From: Acidimicrobiaceae bacterium | GTDB lineage: Bacteria > Actinomycetota > Acidimicrobiia > Acidimicrobiales > Aldehydirespiratoraceae | Length of the DNA stretch: 64,000 nucleotides | NCBI GenBank assembly: GCA_009842325.1 | Contig: VYFQ01000024.1 | Coordinates: forward strand, 263,419 to 327,418 | Reading direction: 5' to 3' | In this document: positions 47,429 to 58,281 of the stretch, one piece after another | Position numbering within the stretch: the stretch's first letter is position 1 | Layout: each line of letters opens with the position of its first letter | Made by a program: the position numbers and the translations under genes | The notes under the pieces: model-generated | The model's input: only the letters and a program-made list of their open reading frames with translations | Told to the model about the DNA's origin: nothing | The model's database searches: none

Positions 47429-50400
47429 GGGCCGCCACGCCGCCGCTGGCCGATCAGGCGGCCCGTGACCGGATCGCTTCCGACCTCGGCAGCACGCTGT
47501 TCGTGGAGGCAGGCGCGGGGTCGGGCAAGACCCGGGCGCTGGTCGAGCGTGTCATCGCGCTGATCGGGTCCGGCGTGGCCATAGAGAACATCGCGGCCAT
47601 CACCTTCACCGAGAAGGCCGGCGCCGAGTTGCGGGACCGGATCCGGGACCGGCTGCACAGCCCCGACGTTCAAGGCGCCCTGGGGGCAGACGTGGCAGAG
47701 GCCGCGCTCCGGCAACTCGACGGCGCCGCGGTGGGAACGCTGCACTCCTTCGCCCAGAGGCTGCTGAGCGAGCATCCCGTGGAGGCGGGGCTGCCGCCCA
47801 GCGTCGAGGTGCTCGACGACATCGGCTCCCAGATCGAGTTCGACCTCCGCTGGCGCGAGTTTCTCGACGTGCTCCTCGACGAGCCCGCCATGGGTCCGAC
47901 ACTGCTGGGACTCGAAGTGCAGGGCGTGCGGCTCAAGCAGATCCGGGCACTGGCCGTGCAGCTGAACGAGAACTGGGACCGCCTCGAGGACTGGGACTTC
48001 CAGCACGAGCCCGACCTTCCGCCCGTCGATGTCGCTGAAGCCCTCAAGGCGCTCGACCTGCTGGTCGGCGTCCGCGCCTTCTGCATGGACCCCGACGACA
48101 AGCTCCTGGCCCGCATCGACACGATCGCCAAGCTCCGCAGCCGGCTGCTGGCTGTGGCCGGCGAGGCTGCCGCCACCGGTGCGGTCGCAGCCGACCGCAC
48201 CGACCGGATCGAGGTGCTGCTGGCCCTGGAACGGGAATGCAAGGGCACCAATCTCGGCAAGGCCGGTTGCTGGGACGGCCAGGTTCAGAACGCCCGCGAC
48301 GGCATCAGACGCCTGAAGGCGGTCTGCGAGCGAGCGCTCCGATCGGCAGCGGAGGCTGCGTTGAGGCGCCTTGTGGCCCGGCTGGCCACCTTCACGCTGA
48401 GCGCCGCCGAGGAGCGGCGAGCCACGGGACGTCTTGAGTTCCACGATCTGCTGGTTAGGGCCCGCCAGGTGCTGCGCCACGACACCCATGGACCGGCGGT
48501 GCGGGCGGCGTTGCGCGACCACTACCGGTGCCTGCTCATCGACGAGTTCCAGGACACCGACCCGATACAGGTCGAGCTGGCCGCACTGCTGGGCTGCGGC
48601 GACCTCGCCCCGGCCACCGCCGGCTGGGCCGAGATGGTCCCCGATCCGGGCCGCCTGTTCTTCGTCGGCGACCCCAAGCAGTCGATCTACCGCTTCCGCC
48701 GAGCCGACATCGCCACGTTCCTGGAGGCCCGCGACTGGACGAGCGGCCAGGACCGGGGCCGGATCGAGGGTCTGGCGACCAACTTCCGCTCGACGCGGCC
48801 GATCATCGATTGGGTCAATGCCGTGTTCGGGGAGCTGATCCAGCCGGTGGAGGGCAGCCAGCCCGAGTACGCACCGCTGGGCGCGGTCCGCGAGCCGGTC
48901 CCGCGGGGGCCTGCGGTGACGGTCCTGGGCACGCAACCGATCTACATCGAGGGCCGGGCCTTCGCCGCCGAACTGCGCCGGCGGGAGGCCGAGTCGGTGG
49001 CGCGGGCTGTAGCCGCGGCTCTGCGGGACGGATGGGATGTCGATGGGGGGTCACCGTCCGAGCCGGCGCCCGAGCCGGCCCGGCTGGGGGACATCGCCAT
49101 CCTCATCCCGTCCCGGCTCAGCCTGGGCGCCCTCGAGGACGCCCTCGACGCAACCGGGATCCCCTACCGGGCCGAGTCCTCCTCGCTGGTGTACAGCACC
49201 CGAGAGGTGCGAGACGTGCTGTCGGCCCTTCAGGCTGTGGCCGACCCCACCGACGAGCTGGCCCTGGTCGCCGCCCTGCGCTCCCCGCTCTACGGCTGCG
49301 GCGACGACGACCTGGCTCACTGGCGCCTGGCCTTCCGGGGCAGGTTCTCGCTGCTGGGCCGGCTGCCCGAGGACGCGCCGGCGGACCACCCGGTGTCCGA
49401 GGGGATCGCCCACCTTGCCGAGCTCCATCGGGCCAAGCGCTGGACCAGCCCGCCCGCCTTGATCGACCGGCTGGTTCGCGAGCGCGGCGCCTTCGAGACC
49501 GCCGTGGCCGGCGGGCGGCCACGCGACGTGTGGAGGCGGCTCCGGTTCGTGATCGACCAGGCGCGGGCCTGGGCCGACGCCGGCGGCACCAACCTGCGCG
49601 ACTACATGGCTTGGGCCCGCCTGCAGGGCGCCGACAACGCCCGGGTGACCGAGACGATCCTGCCCGAGACCGACGACGACAGCGTGCGCATCCTCACCGT
49701 GCACGCCGCCAAGGGCCTCGAGTTCCCCATCGTGGTGCTGTCGGGCATGACCACCAGGCTGAGCGCACCCGCCCGCGGGCCTTCAGTGGCCTTCGACGCA
49801 TCGGGAGAGCCGGTGGTGAGGGTGAGGGGAGGGATCGAGTCCGAGAACTACGAGGCGTGGAAGCCGATCGACGAGCAGATGGACGCCCATGAGCGCCTCC
49901 GGCTGCTGTACGTCGCCTGCACCCGGGCCCGCGACCACTTGGTGGTGAGCCTGCACCGCAGAGATCCCGGCGAGACCGGCAAGAAGGAGAACTCCGCGGC
50001 ATGGGCCCTCGCCGATGCGGGAGCGGCCGGAGCCGAGGCCGTGGACGGCTCGACCTTCCTCGGCCCGGCCGACGAGGGGGAGGTCCCGGCCGACGGGCGG
50101 CCTGCTCCAGCGGAGCCGCCGCGGGCTTCGCTGCCCGAGCGCGACGAGTGGGAGCACGAGCGAGACCGCTGCCTAGCGCGGGCCGCGGTGCCGCTTGCGG
50201 TGTCGCCCACGGCGCTGTCAGCCGCCGGCGGCGGGGCGGCGATCGACGACCCCGGCCTAGACAAAGACCCCGACGACTCCGAGCAGCCCCCGTGGAGCAA
50301 GGGGCGCTACGGCACCGCAATCGGTCGGGCGGTGCACGGCGTACTCCAGGACGTCGACCTGGCGACCGGCGAGGGCCTCGAAGCCCTGGCCGATCGGCAG

Positions 50401-50829
50401 GCCGCGGCCGAGGGCGTCGGCGGCCGGTCCAGGATTGTGGCCGGCCTGGCCCGGGCCGCGCTCGACACCGCGGTGGCCCGCGAGGCTGCGGCCTCCCAGC
50501 ACTGGCGGGAGCTGTTCGTGGCCGCGCCGTTCGGGGAGCGATTGGTCGAGGGATACGTCGACCTCGTCTACCGCGGCGTCGACGGGCTGGTGGTGGTCGA
50601 CTGGAAGACCGACAGGCTCGCGGGCGACGACGGCGTCGACGCCAAGCTGGCCCGCTACCGCCTCCAGGGCGCGGCCTACGCGGCCGCCCTGGAGGCAGTC
50701 ACCGGCGAGCCGGTAGCTCGCATGGTGTTCGTGTTCCTCGACCGGGCCGGAGCGATCGAGGCCGAACTCCCCGACCTGCCGACGGCCGTCGACGAGGCGA
50801 AGGCGGCTGCGGCCGGTCTCAGCGGCTGA
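47425..50829 (+). CDS. addA: AddA-like UvrD/RecB helicase-nuclease
   Basis: 1134 residues. Helicase motifs: Walker A AGAGSGKT (29-36), motif Ia ITFTEKAGAELRDRI, Walker B LLIDEFQDTDP, motif III GDPKQSIYRFRRADI, motif V VHAAKGLEFPIVV and motif VI YVACTRARDHL. The C-terminal nuclease has GYVDLVYRG and VVVDWKTDR. It unwinds and resects broken DNA ends with AddB. Its ATG overlaps the addB stop (ATGA). The last 11 bases overlap the convergent MarR gene within the palindrome TCAGCGGCTGA. Confidence 0.93.
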   Translation: MRAATPPLADQAARDRIASDLGSTLFVEAGAGSGKTRALVERVIALIGSGVAIENIAAITFTEKAGAELRDRIRDRLHSPDVQGALGADVAEAALRQLDGAAVGTLHSFAQRLLSEHPVEAGLPPSVEVLDDIGSQIEFDLRWREFLDVLLDEPAMGPTLLGLEVQGVRLKQIRALAVQLNENWDRLEDWDFQHEPDLPPVDVAEALKALDLLVGVRAFCMDPDDKLLARIDTIAKLRSRLLAVAGEAAATGAVAADRTDRIEVLLALERECKGTNLGKAGCWDGQVQNARDGIRRLKAVCERALRSAAEAALRRLVARLATFTLSAAEERRATGRLEFHDLLVRARQVLRHDTHGPAVRAALRDHYRCLLIDEFQDTDPIQVELAALLGCGDLAPATAGWAEMVPDPGRLFFVGDPKQSIYRFRRADIATFLEARDWTSGQDRGRIEGLATNFRSTRPIIDWVNAVFGELIQPVEGSQPEYAPLGAVREPVPRGPAVTVLGTQPIYIEGRAFAAELRRREAESVARAVAAALRDGWDVDGGSPSEPAPEPARLGDIAILIPSRLSLGALEDALDATGIPYRAESSSLVYSTREVRDVLSALQAVADPTDELALVAALRSPLYGCGDDDLAHWRLAFRGRFSLLGRLPEDAPADHPVSEGIAHLAELHRAKRWTSPPALIDRLVRERGAFETAVAGGRPRDVWRRLRFVIDQARAWADAGGTNLRDYMAWARLQGADNARVTETILPETDDDSVRILTVHAAKGLEFPIVVLSGMTTRLSAPARGPSVAFDASGEPVVRVRGGIESENYEAWKPIDEQMDAHERLRLLYVACTRARDHLVVSLHRRDPGETGKKENSAAWALADAGAAGAEAVDGSTFLGPADEGEVPADGRPAPAEPPRASLPERDEWEHERDRCLARAAVPLAVSPTALSAAGGGAAIDDPGLDKDPDDSEQPPWSKGRYGTAIGRAVHGVLQDVDLATGEGLEALADRQAAAEGVGGRSRIVAGLARAALDTAVAREAAASQHWRELFVAAPFGERLVEGYVDLVYRGVDGLVVVDWKTDRLAGDDGVDAKLARYRLQGAAYAAALEAVTGEPVARMVFVFLDRAGAIEAELPDLPTAVDEAKAAAAGLSG

Positions 50830-51355
50830 GCCGCTCGCTCAGCTCCACCGCTAGGCGCTGCACGGCCGCGGCCACGCCCTCGCGCTCGGCCTCGTCGAGG
50901 GCGCCGATCTCGGTGTCGAAGGCGTCGAGGGCCACGTCCAGTGTCTCTCGGGCCATGCTCAGACCCTTGGGCGTCAGTTCCAGGAGGCTGCGGCGGCCAT
51001 CGTCGGGGTCGGCCACTCTGCGCACCAGCCCCTGGCTGACCAGGCGCTGAGTCGTCTTGGTGGCCCCGCCCGAGGTCTGCACTATGCGCCGGGCCAGTTC
51101 GCCCGCGGTCATGCGGTGCGGCGGGCCGACCAGCCACAGCGCGCTTAGGGCGAAGTAGCCGGAGGTGTCGAGTTGACGGGCAGCCAGCGTCTCCGACAGC
51201 CACGCCTCGATCTGGCGTCCCGCCAGCAGAGTCCATATCAGCACGTCGACGGTGTGGCGGTGCTGCTTACCCAGCAAGGGATCGATCGATTCGAGCGCCT
51301 TGTAGTCGATCGCGAACCGCTGCGCCCCGCTTGCGTCCTGCCGGTCCTCCCCCAT
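50819..51355 (-). CDS. MarR-family transcriptional regulator
   Basis: 178 residues from the ATG at 51355. A winged-helix domain at about 60-135 shows MTAGELARRIVQTSGGATKT (recognition helix) and RVADPDDGRRSLLELTPKG (wing), the standard MarR pattern, with dimerising helices on both sides. It is the last gene of the unit acyl-CoA ligase - PLP enzyme 2 - PLP enzyme 1 - marR (gaps of 16-18 bases) and may autoregulate it in response to an aromatic or amino-acid-derived ligand. Confidence 0.87.
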   Translation of the reverse strand: MGEDRQDASGAQRFAIDYKALESIDPLLGKQHRHTVDVLIWTLLAGRQIEAWLSETLAARQLDTSGYFALSALWLVGPPHRMTAGELARRIVQTSGGATKTTQRLVSQGLVRRVADPDDGRRSLLELTPKGLSMARETLDVALDAFDTEIGALDEAEREGVAAAVQRLAVELSERLSR

Positions 51356-51371
51356 TGCTGCCAACGCCCAG

Positions 51372-52736
51372 CTAGTCCCGCTCGGCCTCTAGCGGGTCGG
51401 GGTCGCCGGGGCGCATCCGCCCGGTGAACAGCACCGCCACCCGCTCGCCCGGCGACACGGCGGAAGCCTCAGAGCCGCCGCCGGCCGCGGTCAAGGCCAG
51501 CAGGCCGCCGAGTCCCGCAGCCCCGGTGGGACACACGTCGATAGCCGTGTGTTCGTGGGCGAGGCGATGCGCTCGACGGAAGTCGTCCTCGGACGCGACC
51601 AGGGGCCACCCCCCGGTCGCCAGCATTGCCTCGACTATGTCGATCCAGTCGTAGGTGATGTCGTCGAGGATTCCAGATGCGTACGACACCGGCTCCTGCT
51701 CCCACGCCCGCATGTAGCGCTCGGGATCGTAGCGCAGCCGGTCCACCAGCTCCCGCAGCCGGTCGCCCTCGATCGGACCGATCGACTCGGCGATCGCGGC
51801 CCGTCTCCCGTTGTCCATGGCGCCCTCAGGCATGGCTTGAGCGCGGACGATCCGGTCGAGGAAGTACGAGCTGTCCCGGGTGTTCGGAGCGCGTTCCGGC
51901 GTGAGCGACTCGAGCGCCAGCGTGTCCCAGGCCCGCACCAGGGGATGGTTGCCCTCGGGCTGAACGGCATGGACCACGGGCACGCGGGCCAGGTCGCCCC
52001 GGTCCGCCGCCGCGGCCAGCCCGGTCACCACCGCGGTGGCCAGCGCGCCCCCGCCGACCTGCACGAACAGCCGATCGAGGCAAGCAGGAGCGCCGCCGTC
52101 GTGCTCGATCAGCGCGTCCACCATCTCCCAGGCCAGAGTCCGGCCGCCGTCGATCGTGGCCGGGGTCTCGGTCCCCTGGCACGAGAACGGAACCGCGCCG
52201 GCCTCGATGGCGGCCAGCATGGCGTGGTGGGCGGGGTCGCCGGGCACACCCGGCCGGCGCTCGCAACGCACCACCCTCCCGCCCAGCTCGGTTATGCGGC
52301 CGACCACCGCTTCGTTGGCCCAGGTCGGCACGAACACGTCTATTGGCCGACCAACAGCGCTGGCCACCACCGCCGCGGCCAGCGCGGCGTTGCCGCAACT
52401 GGCGATGGCGTAGGGCGCGGCGTCGCTGCCGTCGCCGCCGGAGTCGCCCAGCCGGTGCGCTAGGGCCACTCCGAACAGGTGCCGGGCCTTGTGCGATCCC
52501 GACACGTTGCCCGTCTCGTCCTTGACCCACAGCTCGGCGTCGCCGATACCGGCCGCCTCGGCGAGCTCGGGAGCCGAAGCGAACGGGGTGGGCTCGAAGC
52601 CGTGTCCCTCGACACCGGCAACGGCCGCGTCGAGCTCGCCGATCGCGGTCGCCATCGCGTCAGGGGTCGCCGCAGCCTCGGGCACCAGCCGGCTCGCCTC
52701 GAGCCGTTCGGCGTAGCTCTCGAAGGTCGATGTCAC
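51372..52736 (-). CDS. PLP-dependent fold-type II enzyme, threonine synthase/ammonia-lyase-like
   Basis: 454 residues. The PLP lysine is in SGSHKARH (about 81-88), preceded by ELWVKDETGN as in threonine synthase and dehydratase-like enzymes; the phosphate-binding loop is VQVGGGALATAV and an Asn-binding SCGNAALA segment is present. It could eliminate ammonia or another group from a hydroxy-amino acid. The exact reaction is open, as key substrate residues are not diagnostic. GTG start at 52736, 18 bases after a second PLP enzyme gene, to which it is only distantly similar. Confidence 0.8.
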   Translation of the reverse strand: MTSTFESYAERLEASRLVPEAAATPDAMATAIGELDAAVAGVEGHGFEPTPFASAPELAEAAGIGDAELWVKDETGNVSGSHKARHLFGVALAHRLGDSGGDGSDAAPYAIASCGNAALAAAVVASAVGRPIDVFVPTWANEAVVGRITELGGRVVRCERRPGVPGDPAHHAMLAAIEAGAVPFSCQGTETPATIDGGRTLAWEMVDALIEHDGGAPACLDRLFVQVGGGALATAVVTGLAAAADRGDLARVPVVHAVQPEGNHPLVRAWDTLALESLTPERAPNTRDSSYFLDRIVRAQAMPEGAMDNGRRAAIAESIGPIEGDRLRELVDRLRYDPERYMRAWEQEPVSYASGILDDITYDWIDIVEAMLATGGWPLVASEDDFRRAHRLAHEHTAIDVCPTGAAGLGGLLALTAAGGGSEASAVSPGERVAVLFTGRMRPGDPDPLEAERD

Positions 52737-52754
52737 GGCTGCCGCCAGTACCGC

Positions 52755-54308
<1,554 letters not shown>

Positions 54309-54324
54309 GCCCCAAGTATGGGGC
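54309..54324. promoter_or_regulatory. Hairpin directly between two operon genes
   Basis: GCCCC (54309-54313) and GGGGC (54320-54324) pair across the six bases AAGTAT. The structure fills the whole gap between the acyl-CoA ligase stop (54325) and the ATG of the PLP enzyme (54308). Any ribosome binding site for the second gene lies inside the stem, which would couple its translation to the first. Confidence 0.4.
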
Positions 54325-55893
54325 TTAGATAGCCCGTTGGTGGCCTTCCCAATAGGGGTCCCGCAGCTTGCGCTTGTAGAGCTTGCCGTTGGGGTCGCGG
54401 GGCATCTCGGTGGTGTAGTCGATCGAACGGGGCAGCTTCTGGCGACCGATGCGGTCGCGCAGCCACTCCAGGATCGCCTCGGTGGTGCCGTCGCCTGGCT
54501 CCCAGCCCTCGAGCAGCTCGACCACCGCCTTGACCTCCTCGCCGGTGTCGGGATTGGGCACCCCGAACACGGCCGCGTCGCCCACCGCAGGGTGCTGCAC
54601 TAGCTCCCCCTCGATCTCGGCGGGGTAGATGTTCACCCCGCCCACGATGACCATGTCGTTGGCCCGGTCGTTGAGGAACAGGTACCCGTCGCTGTCGAGG
54701 TAGCCGACGTCACCCACGGTGAAGAAATCCCGCAGGCGGCTGGCCGCGGTCTTGGCCTCGTCGCCCTTGTACTCGAAGACGGCCCCCGGCATCTTCATGT
54801 ACACCGTGCCCGACTCGCCCGGCGGCCGGTCGTTGCCGTCCTCGTCGACCACGATCACCTCACAGCCGGGCCAGGCCTTGCCGACCGTGCCGGGCCTGTC
54901 CATCCACTCCGCGGCCGACACCGAGGTGCCCCCGCCTTCGGTAGCCGCGTAGTACTCCCAGATGGAGTCACCCCACCACTCGATCATGCGCCGCTTGGTC
55001 TCGATCGGGCAGGGGGCGGCGGCGTGCACCATGGCGCGCAGCGACGACACGTCGTAGCCGGAGCGCACCTCGTCGGGTAGCTGCAGCAGCCGGTTGAACA
55101 TGGTGGGCACCATGTGCGAGCTCGTCACCCGGTAGCGCTCGATGCGCTCCAGAGCCCCGTCGGCGGTCCAGCGGTCCATGAGCACCACGGTGTGGCCCAG
55201 ATGCAGCGACATCGTGGTCCAGTTGTTGACCGCGGTGTGGTACAGCGGAGCCTGGGTGATCTGGACGTTGCCGTCGTGGGGCTTGGAGCCGAACAGCATC
55301 AGCAGCATGCCCGCGGTGGACGAGGCCTCGTCGGGGGGCCGGGAGTCCAGCGCCCGCCGCACTCCCTTGGGCTGGCCGGTGGTGCCCGAGGTGTAGAACA
55401 TGAACGACCCAGTGGCCAGCTGCTCGGGATCGGGCCTGTCGCCGGTGTGGGCCGCGACGAGTTCGTCGAACGGTCGGAAGCCCTCGACCGGCCCGCCCAC
55501 GCAGAAGCGGTTCTCCTCGGGCACGACACAGCCGTCGAGCGCCTTGACCGCCTCCTCGGCGAAGCGCTCGTGAACGATGAACGCCTTGGTCTCGGCGTCG
55601 TTGACGATGTAGTTGATCTCCGCGCCGACGAAGTGCCAGTTGATGGTGGTCACGTACAGGCCGCTCTGGTAGGCGGCCAGGCAGAGCGCGAGCTGCTCGA
55701 AGCAGTTGGGCAGCAGTGTCGTGACCTGATCGCCCTTACCGAGCCCGGCGGCCCGCAGACCCCGGGAGATCCGGTTGGTGAGGGCGGCCATCTCGCCGAA
55801 GGTCAACTGGTTGTGCTCGGGGTCGACCACCGCCAGGAAGTCGGGATCGGCCTCGGCGATGTTCCACAGTCCCAGGGCGTCGGTGTTTGCCAT
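54325..55893 (-). CDS. AMP-forming acyl-CoA synthetase (fatty/aryl acid type)
   Basis: 522 residues from the ATG at 55893. Core motifs: FYTSGTTGQPKGV (P-loop), YYAATEGGG, VGDVGYLDSDGYLFLNDRANDM, VGGVNIYPAEIE, and the C-terminal catalytic Lys in NGKLYKRKLRD. It activates a carboxylic acid as acyl-AMP and transfers it to CoA. The acid is unknown. It heads the unit containing the two PLP enzymes and MarR, and is divergent from the enoyl-CoA hydratase gene. Confidence 0.88.
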   Translation of the reverse strand: MANTDALGLWNIAEADPDFLAVVDPEHNQLTFGEMAALTNRISRGLRAAGLGKGDQVTTLLPNCFEQLALCLAAYQSGLYVTTINWHFVGAEINYIVNDAETKAFIVHERFAEEAVKALDGCVVPEENRFCVGGPVEGFRPFDELVAAHTGDRPDPEQLATGSFMFYTSGTTGQPKGVRRALDSRPPDEASSTAGMLLMLFGSKPHDGNVQITQAPLYHTAVNNWTTMSLHLGHTVVLMDRWTADGALERIERYRVTSSHMVPTMFNRLLQLPDEVRSGYDVSSLRAMVHAAAPCPIETKRRMIEWWGDSIWEYYAATEGGGTSVSAAEWMDRPGTVGKAWPGCEVIVVDEDGNDRPPGESGTVYMKMPGAVFEYKGDEAKTAASRLRDFFTVGDVGYLDSDGYLFLNDRANDMVIVGGVNIYPAEIEGELVQHPAVGDAAVFGVPNPDTGEEVKAVVELLEGWEPGDGTTEAILEWLRDRIGRQKLPRSIDYTTEMPRDPNGKLYKRKLRDPYWEGHQRAI

Positions 55894-55996
55894 GAGCGGC
55901 AGTCTGCCAGCGTTGCGGATTCTTGGTACGAGTTCTGGGTCTCCGGTGCACAAGAACCTCCCGAGATCTGCACGGAGGCGAGTAGGTTGGCCTGCT

Positions 55997-56827
55997 GTGA
56001 GCGATGAGCGATCCCTCAACGAGCAGGTCCGGCTCGACTACCGGGACTCGGTGGCTTGGATCACCATCGACCGACCCGAGTCCGGCAATGCCTTGACGCC
56101 GCCGTGCCGCGACCGGGTGCGCGACATCCTCAACGGACTCAACACCAGCCACCGAGCCCGCTGTGCAGTGATCACCGCGGTTGGCGACCGGTTCTTCTGC
56201 ACCGGCGCCGACCTGCGCCACTCCTACGACGATCCCGACCGTTCGACCGAGGTGCCCGACAGGATCATGGGCGACGCCCGGCGCATGATGCTCGACGGCC
56301 AGTACGCGCTGTTCGACGCCCTGCTGGATTGCGATGTGCCTGTGATCGCAGCGGTCAACGGCACCGCGGCCGGCATGGGCGCACATCTGGCGCTGGCCTG
56401 CGACCTGGTGATCGCCGGTGACCGGGCCAAGTTCGTGGAGGTCTTCGCCCGGCGGGGGCTTGTGCCCGACGCGCTGGGGCCGTGGCTGCTGCCCCGCATC
56501 ATCGGCGTGCGCCGCACCATGGAGCTGTTCCTGCTGGCCGAGGACCTGCCTGCGGACCGGGCCCACGATTACGGACTCGTCAACCGGGTGGTGCCCCATG
56601 ACGAGGTGCAGTCGGCCGCGGCCGAGTGGGCCGAGCGCCTGGCCACCGGCCCGAGCCGGTCCTTCGCGTTAACCAAGTGGCTGGTCAACCGCAGCCTGGA
56701 CGCCGACCGGGCCAGCATGGCCCACGACGAGGCGGTGGCTGTCGAGCTGAACGCAGGCACCGAGGACTCCGCCGAGGGCGTGGCCTCCTTCCAGGAGCGC
56801 CGCCCCCCCGAGTGGAAGGGCTACTGA
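55997..56827 (+). CDS. Enoyl-CoA hydratase/isomerase family protein
   Basis: 276 residues from the GTG at 55997; a TAGGTT hexamer lies eight bases before it. The crotonase fold shows DRPESGNALT, the oxyanion-hole pair RFFCTGADL and GTAAGMGAHLALACD, and a C-terminal helical trimerisation region. Of the two catalytic Glu in true hydratases, the first is conservatively placed at EVFARRGLVPD; the second is not obvious, so isomerase or another crotonase activity is possible. It starts 104 bases from the divergent acyl-CoA ligase gene. Confidence 0.85.
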   Translation: MSDERSLNEQVRLDYRDSVAWITIDRPESGNALTPPCRDRVRDILNGLNTSHRARCAVITAVGDRFFCTGADLRHSYDDPDRSTEVPDRIMGDARRMMLDGQYALFDALLDCDVPVIAAVNGTAAGMGAHLALACDLVIAGDRAKFVEVFARRGLVPDALGPWLLPRIIGVRRTMELFLLAEDLPADRAHDYGLVNRVVPHDEVQSAAAEWAERLATGPSRSFALTKWLVNRSLDADRASMAHDEAVAVELNAGTEDSAEGVASFQERRPPEWKGY

Positions 56828-56830
56828 ACC

Positions 56831-58171
56831 TCAGCGGCTCAGCGCGAGCAGATCGCCGACTTCTGCGACCGCGATCAGGTCGCTGAGGCGTTCGGCGAGG
56901 GCGGTTGCGGCGGTCTCGCCCAGGACCGGGACGGCCAGGGCATTGAACTTCGTCCGGAGCAGCTCGCCCTGAGCGCCGATGTCATAGGCGGGACGGCTCA
57001 CGTCTCCGGCAGCCCGGTGGACGCCGCCGGGCGTCAGCACCTCAACCCGGGTGGCCAGGTCGCCGAGCGTGTCGTCGGTCTCAATCACGACCTTCCGCAG
57101 TATCGCCTGAACATCCGGCCGGTTGATCGGACCGTCGTCGAAGGTGGCTGCTGCCGTGGTGTCGGCTCCAGCCACCAGCAGCGCCTGAGTGCCCCGCAGG
57201 CTGAACTTGGCCTCCAGGCCGGTGACCGGCTCGGGGATCCCGCACATGTCCAGAATCGACGGGTTCACGATCAATGTGATGCGCTCAATCTCGCCGGCGT
57301 CAACGCCGTTGGTGAGCAGCGACCTCGTGGCTTCCAGGCCGGCATGGGTGCAGTGGCAGGCGGCGTGGTACTTGAACAGCGCCTGGGTGGTGGCCCAGCG
57401 GTCGCCCCACTCCTCGATACGGTCGAGGTCAAGCCAGCCGCTCCCGGCCGCCTGGGCCAGACCCTGGCTGCCGTCGACGGCGTCGCGGCCTGCGGTGAAG
57501 CCCCCGGATGCCAGCCGGGCCGCCAGTAGTCCCCGCTCGGCCGCCTGGCCCGCATGGAGGGGCTTGGTCATGGTGCCGAAGTTGGCTTTGAGGCCGGACG
57601 AGCTGCTGGCTGCGATGCCCATGGCCGCGCCGTACGCCTCCTCGTCGAGCCCGAGAAGCCAGCCCACCGCGGCGGCCGAACCGAGGACACCGACGGTGGA
57701 CGTGGTGTGCCACCCCTTGGCGTAGTGCTCGTCGCCGATCGCCATGCCGATGCGGGACTGGACCTCCACCCCGACGATGTACGCAGTCAGCGCGTCGGCT
57801 CCTGAACGGGCGTCGCGCTCGGCGGCGGCCAGCACCGCGGGCAGTACTGGAGCGGACGGGTGTCCCAGCATCACCGCCGAGGAGTCGTCGAAGTCGAGCG
57901 CGTGGCCAGCGGCACCGTTGATCAGCGCGGCCCGGGCCGGGTCGGTGCGCCGGTCGGTCCCAATCAACGAGCAGACCCCGTCACCGGCCAACTCCTCACG
58001 CAGGATCTGCGACAGCGGCTCCCGGCTGCCGGCCAGCGCGCACCCGAACCAGTCGAGGATGCACTGGTGCGCGACCGCGAGCACATCGGTGGGGATCTGG
58101 TCGATCGTCAACCGGCCGAACCGCTCCCAGAGTCGGTCGGTGAGCGTGCTCACCGCGGCGACGCCCTTCAC
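56831..58171 (-). CDS. MmgE/PrpD family protein
   Basis: 446 residues, full length for the family. Typical blocks are the N-terminal CILDWFGCALAG, the GHALDFDD motif (about 94-101), HPSAPVLPAVLA, GWHTTSTVGVLGSAAAV and KYHAACHCTHAGLEA. Characterised members are 2-methylcitrate dehydratase, cis-aconitate decarboxylase and immune-responsive gene 1; the activity here cannot be chosen. No methylcitrate-cycle genes are near. Start is GTG at 58171 (GGAAGG upstream); an in-frame GTG at 58153 is an alternative. Confidence 0.85.
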   Translation of the reverse strand: MKGVAAVSTLTDRLWERFGRLTIDQIPTDVLAVAHQCILDWFGCALAGSREPLSQILREELAGDGVCSLIGTDRRTDPARAALINGAAGHALDFDDSSAVMLGHPSAPVLPAVLAAAERDARSGADALTAYIVGVEVQSRIGMAIGDEHYAKGWHTTSTVGVLGSAAAVGWLLGLDEEAYGAAMGIAASSSSGLKANFGTMTKPLHAGQAAERGLLAARLASGGFTAGRDAVDGSQGLAQAAGSGWLDLDRIEEWGDRWATTQALFKYHAACHCTHAGLEATRSLLTNGVDAGEIERITLIVNPSILDMCGIPEPVTGLEAKFSLRGTQALLVAGADTTAAATFDDGPINRPDVQAILRKVVIETDDTLGDLATRVEVLTPGGVHRAAGDVSRPAYDIGAQGELLRTKFNALAVPVLGETAATALAERLSDLIAVAEVGDLLALSR

Positions 58172-58225
58172 GGCGCGCAGCCTTCCACACCTGCCGCTCG
58201 CGTCCGGTGACCCCCGTTGCTGCCC

Positions 58226-58274
58226 GTTCTGTGAGCAGAATTACCGCCCAGAGCGGCTCAGGTGCTCACAGAAC
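58226..58274. repeat. Two-tier nested inverted repeat downstream of the P450 gene
   Basis: Perfect 12-base outer arms GTTCTGTGAGCA (58226-58237) and TGCTCACAGAAC (58263-58274) enclose 25 bases with an inner CCGC-CCAGA-GCGG stem. It starts eight bases past the P450 stop on the minus strand, so it could be a terminator or 3' protecting hairpin. It is the third element of this architecture in the window. Confidence 0.7.
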
Positions 58275-58281
58275 CCAGGGG

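Noticed and set aside
44192..50829. Mycobacterial AdnAB pair
   Set aside because: AdnA and AdnB each have motor and nuclease modules; here the first subunit lacks an intact Walker A, which fits the AddB/AddA arrangement better.
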